Source: Arthonia radiata
Taxonomy: Eukaryota; Ascomycota; Arthoniomycetes; Arthoniales; Arthoniaceae
Direction: 5' to 3'
DNA length: 64,000 nt
Assembly (NCBI GenBank): GCA_002989075.1
Contig: PSQN01000015.1
Coordinates: 2,170,001 to 2,234,000, forward strand
The translations under genes were made by a program, and so were the position numbers. Each line of letters opens with the position of its first letter. Position 1 is the stretch's first letter. This document shows, piece by piece, positions 11,835 through 23,600 of the stretch. The notes beneath the pieces were generated by a model. The model saw nothing but the letters and a program-made list of their open reading frames with translations. It was not told where the DNA came from and made no database searches.

Positions 11835-12896
11835 TTACATACCCGGGTTGCCAGCCCAGTAGGGATCCAACCCGTTCTCTCTCTCCAGCTTGTTCATGTA
11901 CTCTGCTTGCGCCGGTGGCAACTTCCCACCGCCCATGAACCTGATGCTATCCGTGCCACGCGTGACACACTGCATCACCTGCGGCGGGATCGCCGGCGTC
12001 AGCCCATGCGTGCCGTATTTCTCCCAAAACTTCTCTTCGCTCTTTGGTGCCGGCGGCGGCGGGCCCGGCACCGGCCAGCAGAACACGCCCTCACCCTCGA
12101 CGGGCGGCTCAGTGCCGTCGAATTGGCGCGGAACGCCGTTCTCGGTCTTGAGCAGAGGCGTGCAGGTCCCACGGCCGTTGGGCTCGGAGCAGGCCTCCAT
12201 GGGCAGGTTGGTCCACGTCTGCACGAAGGTGCACTCGGTGCCGAGGGTGTTGACGGCGCCAGGGAGTCCGATGCCGCTGAATCGCGTGATGTGCCCTGGG
12301 TGCTGGCACCCGAACCACTGACTAGATGTCAGCACATTGCTTCTCAGAAAAAATTGTCATGCTTAGTTGAAACCTACATCGTAATTGCACTGACTAAATT
12401 TTCAAGTCGTCAGCACAAGTCTTTCTAGACCACAAAGCAGATTCAGAACAGAGTGTGTTGAGATTAAGACTTACCTATTGCAAACCTTAAAGTCGTAATA
12501 GAAAGGAAACGCGCCGCCGGGGCCGCCGCCGCTAGAGGTTGATGTAAGCACAAACGCTTCTGAGAACGACAGGTGATGCTTTTCTTACGTTGGATTCTCG
12601 ATTATAAGATCGCGCTGGCTGATAGCCGTGGTGTTGAGTTCGCTGGGTGACATGTGAGCGGTGCTGTTGAGGGCTTCTTCTGCTGCATGTGGTGGTGGTG
12701 TTGTGACTGCCTCAACGCTTGGATTGACGAGAGTGGTGAAGCCGGTGAGGTGTGTTGTGTTTTGCGCAAGTGCGGGCGAGATAGACGGCCTAGCGATGCG
12801 AGCGCGGTCCATGTGAGGGTCGGACTTCGAAAGTGGTGATGCGCTGGCGAACACAATGGCCGTGGACACAGTGGCGACGGTGGTTGTGACCTTCAT
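11835..12896 (-). CDS. Secreted protein of unknown function
   Basis: Exons on the minus strand are 12896-12589, 12531-12475 and 12321-11835, closing a frame of 283 aa. The N-terminus is a signal peptide (MKVTTTVATVSTAIVFASASP). Residues 25-100 form a low-complexity Ser/Thr/Pro/Asn linker, probably O-glycosylated. The C-terminal two thirds contain a compact domain with several cysteines: KVCNSQWFGCQHPGHITRF, then GTECTFVQTWTNLPMEAC, and a later VFCWPVPGPPPP segment. I do not recognise the family. The small 57-bp middle exon encodes a Gly-rich hinge. It is convergent with the ferritin-like gene, with 299 bp between stops. It could be a secreted effector or cell-wall protein, but nothing beyond secretion is supported. 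Confidence 0.72.
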
Positions 12897-13422
12897 TTTA
12901 AAGGGTGTGTGTTATTCGGTGACAGGTGTGGGGGTCAATGGTAATTGTTTCAGCTTTGGACGCCTGCTTTGCTTGCCGCTCGTTCTCAGCTTTTGGTGTA
13001 CTTTGGTGACAGCCTCGGTTTGATGTTGGTCGATTTGTAAAAGACAGGAACAAGTCCGAGGCATTATCTCCCCGAAGAAGTTTTATATGTTCAGTGTCCG
13101 AGCGCGGCAGTCTGAGTGCGCATTCTGAGCACTTAGGTCAGAGCACGCTCGTAGGACCATGTGGTATGCACCATCCATCGAATTCTTTTCGATGGGTCAC
13201 ATTGAGTAATCAGCTGGCTCTCACGCGACCCATGACCAGCGACATAAGGGCCATACAAGCATTGCCAACGGTGAAAGTCAATGCCTAGCAGACTGTGGAG
13301 GCAGCCGCGCATCAGAATTTTCTCACTTCGTACACTTTCCGCGGGCGATCCCTAGCAAGCAAAAGAGCCAGAAATGCATGCTTTGGGGAATCAGAATAGC
13401 TTGTGAGCGACGATGGCATTTT
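12897..13422. other. Intergenic, nothing recognised
   Basis: It lies between the start of the secreted unknown protein and the stop of GPI17. It presumably holds the promoter of the former and the 3' end of the latter. No conserved motif or RNA gene was seen. Confidence 0.4.
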
Positions 13423-15184
13423 TCAAGCGCGGCTGCTCCTGCAGGTCTTGAGCCAAACTTTCAACTCTTTGACCGCTGTCATGATCAAGGGCACTGCGAC
13501 TGGGCCTAGGAGTGGTAGATATACCGCCACTTTATGCTCGTCTGGGAAATATACTTGCCCGACCATGCTTTTGTGGAAGAAAGCTTTCTCAGCTTCTTCA
13601 TCGGCAATCTTGGCGTTATCAAGCGCGGTCTGGAACTCGCCTGTGTTAAGTGCTGCACAGGCCGAATCCAGGTGCGAGATGGTTGAATCCACTGAAGATG
13701 CTACAGTGTCTGGAACAGAGATAGAGGTCAACGTTTGAGTAAGTCGCGCAAGAGAACCAAGGGTGAAGGATGCTGAAGAGAGGAGCCGCACGGCAAGAAT
13801 GCGTGTCTGGCTCTGAAGACGGAGCTGAAATGGCAAGTTCGGAGAGGGCAGCCCGAGGAGGTCGAGCAAATGCTGAGAGAATGTCAAGAACGGCTCACGA
13901 AGCTCCCCAGCCGTGAGTGTCCCGTTTGTTGCCAGCTGCTTGGGATCTGCGGGATTGTGTATGGCGATACCACCCCACTGCAAGATCAGCCAGCTTGTGC
14001 TGTCAGCACCCTCAATTTTGAGCGGTATCTGCGATTCTGAGGGCACGTAGAGCAAGAAGTTGATTGTCGGACCTGTACCTATGCTCGGACTCAGCGGCCA
14101 TTCGGCAGAGTTGATAAAGCCTCCCAGATCCGAGGATTTGAGTTCCCAAGACTTGCGTTCTTCGCTGTACAGCGGCTGCACCGAGCCTGAAAACTGAGCA
14201 TATGGCTGAACCTGAGTGTCTATCGTGAAATTGCAAATCGGTGAGAGCGCTTCTAGCAGAGGCTTGATGCTCTGCGCAAGAGCATCCTCGATCTCCCAAT
14301 TTGATGGTGACGCCTCTGGCGTGAAGAGCGAGAAAGTCAAATGATAAGTCGACGAATACTTCATTGATCTTTGCTGACGTCGCTCGATCTCATCTTTCCG
14401 ACCTTTCACGAGAATCTCAAGCGATGTTTGTGCATAGTTCTTCCGTGACTCTTCAAGACGAGCAACCATGGCCCTCTCCTCTGCAAAAACGGTGCGCAGC
14501 TCATTCGCGATGAGTGGTGCGAGTCTCTCTTTTTTCTCTTGGTCATTCCATACCATCAATTGTGGATATCTGACGACAAGCTCTGTCGGCATCGAAAAGT
14601 TGCCCTGTTCGAGACTCCCAACAGGTTCTTGGAGTGTTTGGGATCCGTCGCCCTCGTTGGCAATATCCTGTACGCGGACGTGAAATGAAGGCGTCATTTT
14701 CGCTAGTTGAGGCTCCCAAGGAAAGGTGATGAGAGGCTTGTGGACGGGAACGTTATTATTCTCGTCCAGATCGATTTGAATATAGCGCCGGAGTGATTCG
14801 AAGACGGGATACCTCGAGGAGGTGCCATATGTGGCTATATGTAATGGCATTGAGTAGTCACAGGCCTGCCGATGTCAGCTTCTTCGCCAGCTGTTGGAGC
14901 GTAACTCCTACTGTTCCTGCAGCCCATGCGTCCATAATAGTGTATGGTAGGCTTGCCCGGTGAACGGTAGTGGTCTGCCACCACAACGGAAGACCCGCGA
15001 GCAAGACGACCAGCCAGAATGACAATAAGACGTTTCGACGAAGCCATATTGCTGCTGAGCTTTCCGCTGGTGGTCGCTTGCTTGCTGTGACTGCTTGTAC
15101 TAGGTTTAGTGCTTCTTCAGCCTGGTCATCTTGAGCATTCTCCGGAGTGGACGCCATGATCTGGCCATTCCCAGGTCCAGACAT
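13423..15184 (-). CDS. GPI17: GPI transamidase subunit GPI17 (PIG-S)
   Basis: The product is a subunit of the endoplasmic-reticulum complex that cleaves the C-terminal signal of precursor proteins and attaches the GPI anchor. Exons 15184-14912 and 14865-13423 on the minus strand, with a 46-bp intron, give 571 aa. The N-terminal transmembrane segment is at about residues 52-69, followed by the family hallmark LPLWWQTTTVHRASLPY. A large lumenal domain follows, and a C-terminal hydrophobic segment (VYLPLLGPVAVPLIMT) is the second membrane anchor. Start 15184 is the first ATG of the frame; an ATG at 15157 is a possible alternative. GPI-anchored wall proteins are the downstream products in fungi. 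The identification is firm. Confidence 0.92.
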
Positions 15185-15926
15185 GGGCCTGCTCACCCTC
15201 AAAGCTCGGTCGTACACGGGCGGCGCTTTGCTGGAATGTGCGCACTGAGTGTTTGTGGGGGGGCTTGGCGTGGACAGTAGATGTCGGGAGTGTCACAAAG
15301 ACTCCAGCCGGCCCCCGTATCCGTGACGCCTTCCACGCCCGCATCCTCCCTGCCTTTGTTTCTTTTCACGTTCTGAAACCCATGCATAGACTGCAGTCAT
15401 CGTGTGTGCCCTTGGTGATCGGCCCACCGTTCTACCACAATCCAACTGTTTCTTTCATCGCACAAGAGACACCTCTGCTGTGAAGATCACCAAATCGTAC
15501 CTTCGTATCTACTCTTGACCAACCCCGGGCGCCGACTTCCAAGCTTCCGAGCTCATGCTAACCACGATAGGGAGCTGCACGAGGGCTTGGTTCGCAACTC
15601 TTGCTGATCTTCTCATAATTCGCTGTGCTATCTTTGAGATCGCAGCAGATGCTCTTGTCTCTGGGTTCTGCTTGTGTTCCTGCCAAAGTGGGCTACACTT
15701 CCAACCCCTGCAGCCAATCCGCACCGCCTTCAACGTCTTGTCAGCTGCAAGACCTGCATGGATCACCAGCGGCGTCGGCACTTGGATGCTTCGCAATGCG
15801 TTCACGAAAGTACAAGACCATTTCTGTCCGCGCTGGATATCATCTCTTTCCTCTCCTCATCCCCTCTCAGCAGTCCTTGCTATCATCTTCACCACCATTC
15901 TGGCGTTCGTTCTCTCAAGCAGTAAT
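15185..15926. other. Divergent intergenic region between GPI17 and the secreted amidase
   Basis: About 740 bp. The plus strand is open in the amidase frame from an ATG at 15555, upstream of the signal peptide at 15927, but that stretch has no signal- or family-like content. I treat it as promoter and leader. Confidence 0.4.
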
Positions 15927-17777
15927 ATGCGTGCTTCTCTAGCAACTACTGTACTGGTGGCCAGCTTGTCTGTTTGTGCAGCGCAAAACCTTTGCAGCCC
16001 ATATGCGACCAGTTGCGACGGGACTTCATTTCCCGCCCTCATCAATGCTACACTTGACAACCTACAGAATGGCTTGACTCAGAGTCTGTTCACCAGTGTC
16101 GACCTTGTCACGGTATATACGGATCGCATCAATGAAGTCAACGGCACGCTCTCCATGGTCACGGAGATCAACCCAGATGCAATCGCAATCGCACAACTAT
16201 TAGACCAGGAAAGAGCGCAGGGAAACATACGTGGCCCACTGCATGGCATTCCCGTCTTGATCAAGAACAACATCGCCACGGATGATGCTATGAACAATAC
16301 TGCAGGCTCTTTTGCGCTGCTGGGAGCCAAGGTACCACGAGACTCGACGATGGCGGCCAAGCTGCGTCAAGCAGGTGCGATCATTTTGGGGAAATCGGTG
16401 AGTTGCCCTACTCTCCGCGCTGTACTACGCTTTTTCGTATGGCGGAGTATTGACCAGCCCTCGTTCAGAACCTATCACAATGGGCCAACTTCCGTTCCAA
16501 TGTGTCTGACAATGGATGGAGTGCGTACGGTGGCCAGACAACGTTAGTAACCCTATCTTCTGAAGATACTATAGGCACTCCTCAAACTAGTACTAATAAT
16601 AAAGTAGAGGTGCTTACTATCCGAAGCAAGATCCTTCGGGCTCTTCTTCGGGCTCTGGTGTCTCCTCGTCTATCGGCCTTGCTTGGGCAGCACTTGGATC
16701 AGAGACGGATGGGTCAATTGTATCGCCTAGCGAGTCTAATTCGCTGGTCGGGATCAAGCCCAGTGTTGGGTTGACCTCTCGTTATCTTGTTATTCCAATC
16801 AGTGCTACCCAAGATACAGTGGGGCCGATGGCAAGGACCGTCAAAGACGCTGCATCTCTGTTGCAGGTCATCGCAGGCCCTGATCCGAACGACAACTACA
16901 CCTCGGCCATTCCCAACGGTGGTGCGATCCCAGACTATGTTGCAGCATGCAACAAGGACAGCCTGGTCGGTGCGAAATTCGGTGTACCTCGCAATGTGAT
17001 AGAAGCATTTTCGAGCAACGATAGTGCGCCTGTCTTGACGGCTTTCGAGAACTTTCTCACTGTGCTGACCAATGCCGGCGCCACGATCGTCGACAGCAAC
17101 TTCACGCTTCTTGAGGACTATCTCAACTCCAACAATGAGACGATTGTGTTGGACACTGAATTCATCTCGGGCCTGGCCAGCTACCTCTCTGGGCTGACAT
17201 TCAATCCTCTTGGGCTCTTCGATCTGCAAGGTGTTCGAAACTTTACACAGAACTTCCCTGCAGAGCAATACCCATTTCGCGACACCGGCGTCTGGGACTC
17301 CTCGCTAGCTTTGGGGTATAACGCGTCTGACATCAGACATTACGAGGCTGTTCAAGGTGATCTGGCGCTGGCGGAGGGAACCCTTTTCGGGGCGCTCAGG
17401 CAAAATGCTTTGGACGCCGTGCTCCTACCAACACAATTCTCATCTGGCTTTGCTGCCATTGCTCAGAGTCCGATTGTCACCATTCCGATGGGCTATTATC
17501 CGGCCAACACGACTGTTGAAATGAACAGACGCGGCGATCTTGTAGCGGTCAGCCCGAACTATCCGTTTGGCTTCAGCTTCTTAGGTGAGTTGTCTGAGCG
17601 CCATCGTCAAAATCTGCTTATAACACATGCTAACGATATCTTCAACAAGGCGACCGCTTTACGGAGGCAAGCCTAATTGGATATGCATATGCGCTTGAGC
17701 AGCTGACACTGGCCCGAAACACTGTGCAGCCGTACTTGGTGCCCAACACCGAGCTATGGCAGGTGGCAGGCCAGTGA
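15927..17777 (+). CDS. Secreted amidase (amidase signature family)
   Basis: Exons 15927-16397, 16469-16542, 16608-17584 and 17650-17777 give 549 aa. A signal peptide (MRASLATTVLVASLSVCAA) implies secretion, unlike the amidase at 0.4-2.4 kb. The catalytic Lys lies in LHGIPVLIKNN. The Ser-rich loop reads DPSGSSSGSGVSSSIGLAW, and the second Ser lies in ETDGSIVSPSESNSLVG. The last intron splits GFSFLG and the fourth exon supplies DRFTEASLIGYAYALEQ, the usual C-terminal amidase block. Many N-glycosylation sequons fit an exported protein. It should cleave an amide or peptide-like substrate outside the cell; the substrate is unknown. An upstream in-frame ATG at 15555 would add 124 residues before the signal peptide and is less likely. 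The two amidases are too different to be a recent tandem pair. Confidence 0.87.
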
Positions 17778-18116
17778 GTGCGGCAGCAGCCGCGTTCCTG
17801 TACATAGATTTATATTGCCATTATGATTGAGCGAATTTGATTGTATCTGAACGCCTAAGAAGCTGTGATAATAATGTCCTGTTGCTGACAGGTGTCGCAT
17901 AGCAAAGCCTCGGAGCCTCGGCCGGCCGTGCAGACATGACAGCTGGTAGCGCTCGCTTCACTTGTTGGCAAGGGCTGTTGCTGCATCCTTTCGCGAAAAT
18001 GGCAGCATCCCTTCCTTGAATCTTCCGCGGTTGCTTCTCGCATTATGAAAGCTCAAGCCAGCTGACGGTAGCTGCAAGACATTGCAAACAGCACAGTGCT
18101 GTGTGCGATCGTCGCC
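17778..18116. other. Intergenic, nothing recognised
   Basis: It contains the 3' end of the secreted amidase and the promoter of the acyl-CoA synthetase. No motif is claimed. Confidence 0.4.
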
Positions 18117-20224
18117 ATGACCGGTACGTCCCCGACGGAGCGACCATACCCCTTTCGGCGTTCAGCTTGTGAAGTCCGATGCAGGGTGGCAGGACCTCAA
18201 GTCGCTCAAAGGCTCACGCGCTCCCATGCCGACGATGGAATTGATGAGCGTGTGCAGCTGACCCTTTGCTCATAGATTACCTCCTCCCCGCAGCGCTGAC
18301 GACGGCGTCGGCGTTATATCTAGACGGACGATGGCAACTCTCCCACGACTTCCAGCTCTTCGGAGCGATTCTCCGTCACCTCAGATATGAGCGCCATTCC
18401 AACAAGAACGACAGGCACAACTCTTTCTATCTCTTTGAGGAACGGTGTCTCGCAAATGCGGACCGTCCCTATCTCATCTACCAAGGCCAGAAATGGACGT
18501 ATAAGCAGGCCTACGACAACGTGCTCCGGTACGCAGGATGGCTGAAGCAAGATCGTGGCGTGCAGTCTGGCCAGATCGTGGCTTTGGACTTCACCAATAA
18601 GCCCGAGTTCATATGGATCTGGTTCGCTTTGTGGAGTCTGGGCGTCATACCTGCGTTTCTCAATTGCAACCTCACCGGACGGCCGCTAGTCCACTCTGTG
18701 AAAACGAGCTCGGCGAGGCTTGTGCTCGTGGATGACGAGATACAAGAGCAGTTCACCGAGGACGTGCGCAAAGAGTTAGGCAGTATGGATATTAGCGTAC
18801 TCACGTCCGACACATTGCAGAAGCTATCTAGCTTGGAGCCATTCAGAGAAGACGATTCCGCACGCGCAGGCACAAAACCTGCGGCCATGGCCATGCTCAT
18901 CTACACAAGCGGGACCACTGGCCTGCCCAAACCCGCCATTGTCCCTTGGCGCCGGGTCAACGTTGCTATGAGCTTTACGAGCGGCTATCTTGGGATCAAA
19001 GGTACCTTCACCTCATACCCCTCCTCCTATCCCAGTACAATACCTGTGTTCTGTGCTGACGTCACAACTTTAACAGCGACCGACACCTTCCACACCCCGA
19101 TGCCCCTCTACCACTCCGCCGCCTCCATCCTGGGCACCTGCACCACACTCTACGCAAGCGGCACACTCTCCCTCTCCCACCGCTTCTCCCCCCGCACCTT
19201 CTGGTCAGAAGTCAATCAGAACAACGTAACAGTCATCCAATACGTCGGCGAGACTCTCCGCTACCTCCTCGCCACCCCGCCCTCACCAGCCGAAAAGACC
19301 CACAAAGTCCGCATAGCCTTCGGCAACGGCCTCCGACCAGACATCTGGCACAAAGTCCGGGACCGCTTCGGCATCGAGACGATCGCGGAGTTCTACGCAG
19401 CTACGGAAGGTGTAGGCGGATCGTGGAACATCTCCCGGAACGACTTCACTGCCGGCGCGATCGGCCACTCTGGCGCGCTCGTGCGCACACTCTTCCGCGG
19501 CGCCACCGAGCTCATTGAACTCGACATCAACACCGAAGATCCCGTGCGCGACCCCGTGACGGGTTTCTGCAAGCTCGTATCGACAGGCTCGCCCGGCGAA
19601 ATGGTCGCCAAGCTCGACGAGAAGAACATCAAAGAGTCGTTTCAGGGCTACTATGGCAACGATGCCGCGACGAGCAAGAAGATACTGAGAGATGTGAGGA
19701 AGAAGGGCGACGCGTATTTTCGGTCTGGAGATCTCCTCAGGGTGAACAACGATGGGATGCGTTATTTCGTGGATCGCATTGGCGACACGTTCAGGTGGAA
19801 GAGCGAGAACGTGGCGACGAGTGAGGTCGCAGAAGTGATGGGGGCGCATCCCAACGTTGTCGAGGCAAATGTGTACGGCGTGCTGTTACCGGGGCATGAT
19901 GGAAGGGCGGGATGTGCGGCGATTGTGCTAGACGGCGATGCGGGACGGGAGCCTGATGGACAATTGCTGACAAGTCTGGCGAAACATGCACAAGCGAATC
20001 TGGCGAGCTATGCGCAACCATTGTTCCTGAGATTCACCCCGACGCTGGAGCAGACGGGGACAAAGAAGACGGTGAAGCACGCATTGAGGGAGCAAGGGGT
20101 GGATCCGGAGAAGGTCAGGAGTGCAGCGCCGACGGATCGAATATACTGGTTGAGAAAGGGTGTATATGTGCCATTCAAGGAGAAGGATTGGGAGGAGGTC
20201 GAGGGCGGGCGTGTAAGGTTGTGA
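18117..20224 (+). CDS. FAT1: Very-long-chain acyl-CoA synthetase / fatty acid transporter (FAT1 family)
   Basis: The enzyme activates long or very long chain fatty acids to acyl-CoA and couples this to uptake; family members sit on peroxisomes, lipid droplets, ER or plasma membrane. Exons 18117-18123, 18276-19001 and 19077-20224 give 626 aa. The first exon is only 7 nt (ATG ACC G) and joins to DYLLPAALTTASAL, a hydrophobic N-terminus. The AMP-binding motif YTSGTTGLPKP is at about residue 211. The family's second motif is intact: YFRSGDLLR...NDGMRYFVDRIGDTFRWKSENVAT. The second intron (19002-19076) is 75 bp, has no in-frame stop and keeps the frame if retained, so an isoform with 25 extra residues is possible. 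The frame upstream of 18276 has no ATG, which supports the tiny first exon. Confidence 0.9.
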
Positions 20225-20698
20225 GAAGAACTGCTGGTCTTTCAAGACTGCCAGGAGTAATAGGTACGCGGTAGACTGATCACTGGCGCCGGTATGGTTC
20301 CACTTGTACTCTACGAGCACTACCTCGAAGCGAAGGCGAACCGGAAATCTATCCATGTTTAGCCGCACTGTTCTCCGTTCTTTTTAATCACAGTGAGATA
20401 TGCTCAAAATTTGACCATCCATGAAGATCAACCGCCTACCCATTGATATCTACCCGACCTTTTGAACGTGAAAACACCTTCAAAAATTGCTGCAAACGGC
20501 TAAAAAGAAGTGGCAAATGCTTCGAGTGGGCAGGGTCTGCACGAAAGGAATGGACTGGAGCGGGAGAGTGGAGCACGGCGACTCTGAAACGTATTGAACA
20601 TACCAAGAATACAGGTTTTTCTCAAACATACCATGCTCGATCGATGTCATATAGCCGTGTGCTGTGCTGGGTATATCGCTCGCTCAAAAGAGCTCATA
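20225..20698. other. Convergent intergenic region
   Basis: The 3' regions of FAT1 and Spc105 meet here. No gene or RNA feature was recognised. Confidence 0.4.
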
Positions 20699-23600
20699 TC
20701 AATGCTTCACCAACCACCCCTTCAAAGCCTCCACACACTCCGCCCAATTACCCTCCTTCTCCTCCAGTTCTCTTAGACCTTTGATCAACCTCTTCTGGAG
20801 AATCTTGTCCACGTCGCTCTTTCTGTATTCTCTCCCGTACGCAACATTCGTTGAGACGCCAACACCCGCCTCAATCTCCTCGCCTCGAGCAACGGCAACA
20901 ATAGCGAATGTCACGTTCATCTTGCTTTGAGAGGCAGGTAGCAAGAGTGATGTGTCGACAATAAGCTTCTCATCGCCCGCGATGTGCTCATTGGTGATAC
21001 CGCTGCGCCTCCGCAGTCGCTTGAGCTCGCCTTCCGTGAGCCGCGCCAGCTCCCAGCCAGAAGCAACAACACGCAAGAGCATCGAGGCATGAGTTTGGCT
21101 TGGTGCCAGGGCGTGCAGGTGTGCTCTCAGAAGCTGCAGAAAGAAGCGTTGAGTCGTTGAAGGCTCTTGTGATGCGGAGTTGCCACGCTGATTCTTCGGC
21201 GAATAGACAAGGCTTAAAGCAGGTGACGCAGCCACAGAGTCCGCCGACCTTCTGACAGCCGGTAGATAAGCCGCGTTGTTGAAGCTCAGAATGAGCTCTT
21301 CATCCATCTCCAAGGTGAGTCGAGAGCCGTTTGCGGCAACAATACGCCAGCCAGTTGAAGCGACGAGATCATCAACACGTGCTTGAACCTTCTTCACCTC
21401 CGCCGTTGACCAGCCACGGCACTCTTCTCGCTGGCGTTGTGCCTCTTTAGTCGCAGCCTGAGCTTCTTGCTTCGCCTGTCGTAGGGCTTCGATCTCTTCG
21501 TCAAGACCTTGCATTGACTCCATGTGCTCCTCGAGTCCATGAGAGTGAGATTCGATGTCCTGGGTTACAGCGGTCAGACGTTCGCGAGCTGTCTCGAGGT
21601 CTTCAGGATCGCAGCCCGCGAGCTCATCTGCACGTGCTTGCAAGATGCCATGCTCGCGCTCGAGTGCTGAACGCTTCTCTTGACCTTCTGTCAGTGCTGC
21701 TTCGATGACGCTCAGCTGCTTCTCAAGGGCTTCGCTGTCGTCTTGCAGATCACTCGAGGTCTCTTTGAGACTTTCTCGAACGCCTTCGAGGAGCTTCATG
21801 CGCCATTCGTACCATGTAGCCTTGCTCAGGAGGCGAGCATTGGTCTTCATGTTCTTGAATTGGTTGTCTAGCGCAGCACGGTCGGAGGGCTTTGCCGCCG
21901 TGTACTCTTTAAAGATGGGTGGATTCTCCTCTATTGTCTCCGCCTCAATCTCCTTTACAACGCTGCGACCCTCAGAAATATATTTCTTTAATTCACGACA
22001 AGACTATGATTGTTAGCGCATGTGTGTCCGAGGACGAGAGCATGAAACTTACGTGTTGAAATAGCTCAAGCATAGGAAGAGTGCATGCTCCCGCCACAAC
22101 TGCATCTTCAAACTGCTTTGCTGGAGATATTGACCCTTCCTCCCCATTCCTTTCGCCGTCTTTGAAAGCTGCGGGAGCTGCTGTTGGACGACGCTTGGTC
22201 GTCGTTAGCTCCATGAATCGAATATTGGTGAGATTGAGAAAATCTTGAAGACCAATATGTTCTTCACTCCCGTCTTTGATGTCGCTCTCAGCTTCTACTG
22301 GATCTGTCTGGCCCATCGTAGGCACAGGCTTCTGAGCAATCAGCGGGTTTTCAGCGTCTCTGAAACGACCTTGACTTCTGGGCGTTGTCACCGTCTTCTG
22401 ACCTGGAGGAGAGCCAGTGTTCGGCGTTTGTGGGCGAGCATTTCCAGAAGCGTTGGATAGTGGCCGCGCTACGCCTCGACTGGAGCGCATTGTCTCTTCG
22501 GCAGAAGGTGGTCCTTGCAATCTAATTCTTTTCACTGGGCTTGTTGCCTTCCCAAAGGTATGCGGGCTGTCTTCTTCGTCGTCATCAAGCTCCGCCGGCC
22601 TTTTACCTAACAAACCCTTCGCGGAGCCTACAGCGAGGCTCTTGCGACCTTTAGATTTGGTATTGCTTTTCTTCGGAGTCATTGATTGCATCATCTCCTT
22701 CAGAGTCTGAGTAGCATTCTCTTCCTCTCCCTCTCCCTCTCCATCTGCTTCGCGCTCCATGATAAATTGTCCACTTTCGCGACGATGGTCATCATCGCGC
22801 TCCTTAGATACTTCAGCCTCCATAGCACGAGGGTCTTCAAACTTCACACCGCGCGACGGACCCTTCGGAGCAAAAATGTCAGCATTGTCTGAGATCGACG
22901 TCCGGCGGTCCAGTATAGCAGCCATTCTCGGAGAGCCATTTTGAACATCATCATTCGCGAGAACTGATGAACGTCGGTCATGGACATGCTTAGGTGCTAG
23001 GACTATATTTGGCGTCTGTTGGCCATCCAGGCTATCAGGCCGGAACAAGCTAGATGCACCAGTTTGCGGGCTTTTGTTAGCCCTGATCTCTTCTTGAAAA
23101 AGCTTCTTGGGCGTGGTCTTGCGCATAGCAACAGCAGAAGAAGGCGGCGTCTTGCCAGGTGTGGTTGGCCTCTCATTGGCCAGTACTGGCGTGAGTTGCT
23201 TTGTAGGGGTGGTAGGCTTTCGCTCTGGCGTGGCAGCCGTGCCGCCGTTGCCGCTTCTTCGAAGCCGGTCTCGTCGTGCAAATGGATCAGCAGCCGGACT
23301 TCCTGTTGCTGACGCGCCAATGGATGGTCGAGGACGTGGAGCTGGCTTGCTGCGCATTGAGGATGATGCCGTTTCAATTTCCGATTCCATGCGCTGCTTG
23401 GTGTGATGAATCGGCTTTTCGCAGCTGACAGATTCATCGCTTGACGCACGCCTGGGCTTTGGGTCCTGAATTGAACCAACAGCTTCTGTCATTTCCATAT
23501 CGCTCTCTCGACCATCATCATCCAAGTCACCCGGCTGGGATGCCAGTTGGTTCTGCTTTTGGTAAAATTTTACGTTGTTTGGTGGCTGTCCTTTCTTTAC

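Noticed and set aside
403-17777. The two amidases as a tandem duplicate pair
   Set aside because: One is intracellular and the other secreted, intron positions differ, and sequence similarity beyond the family motifs is low.
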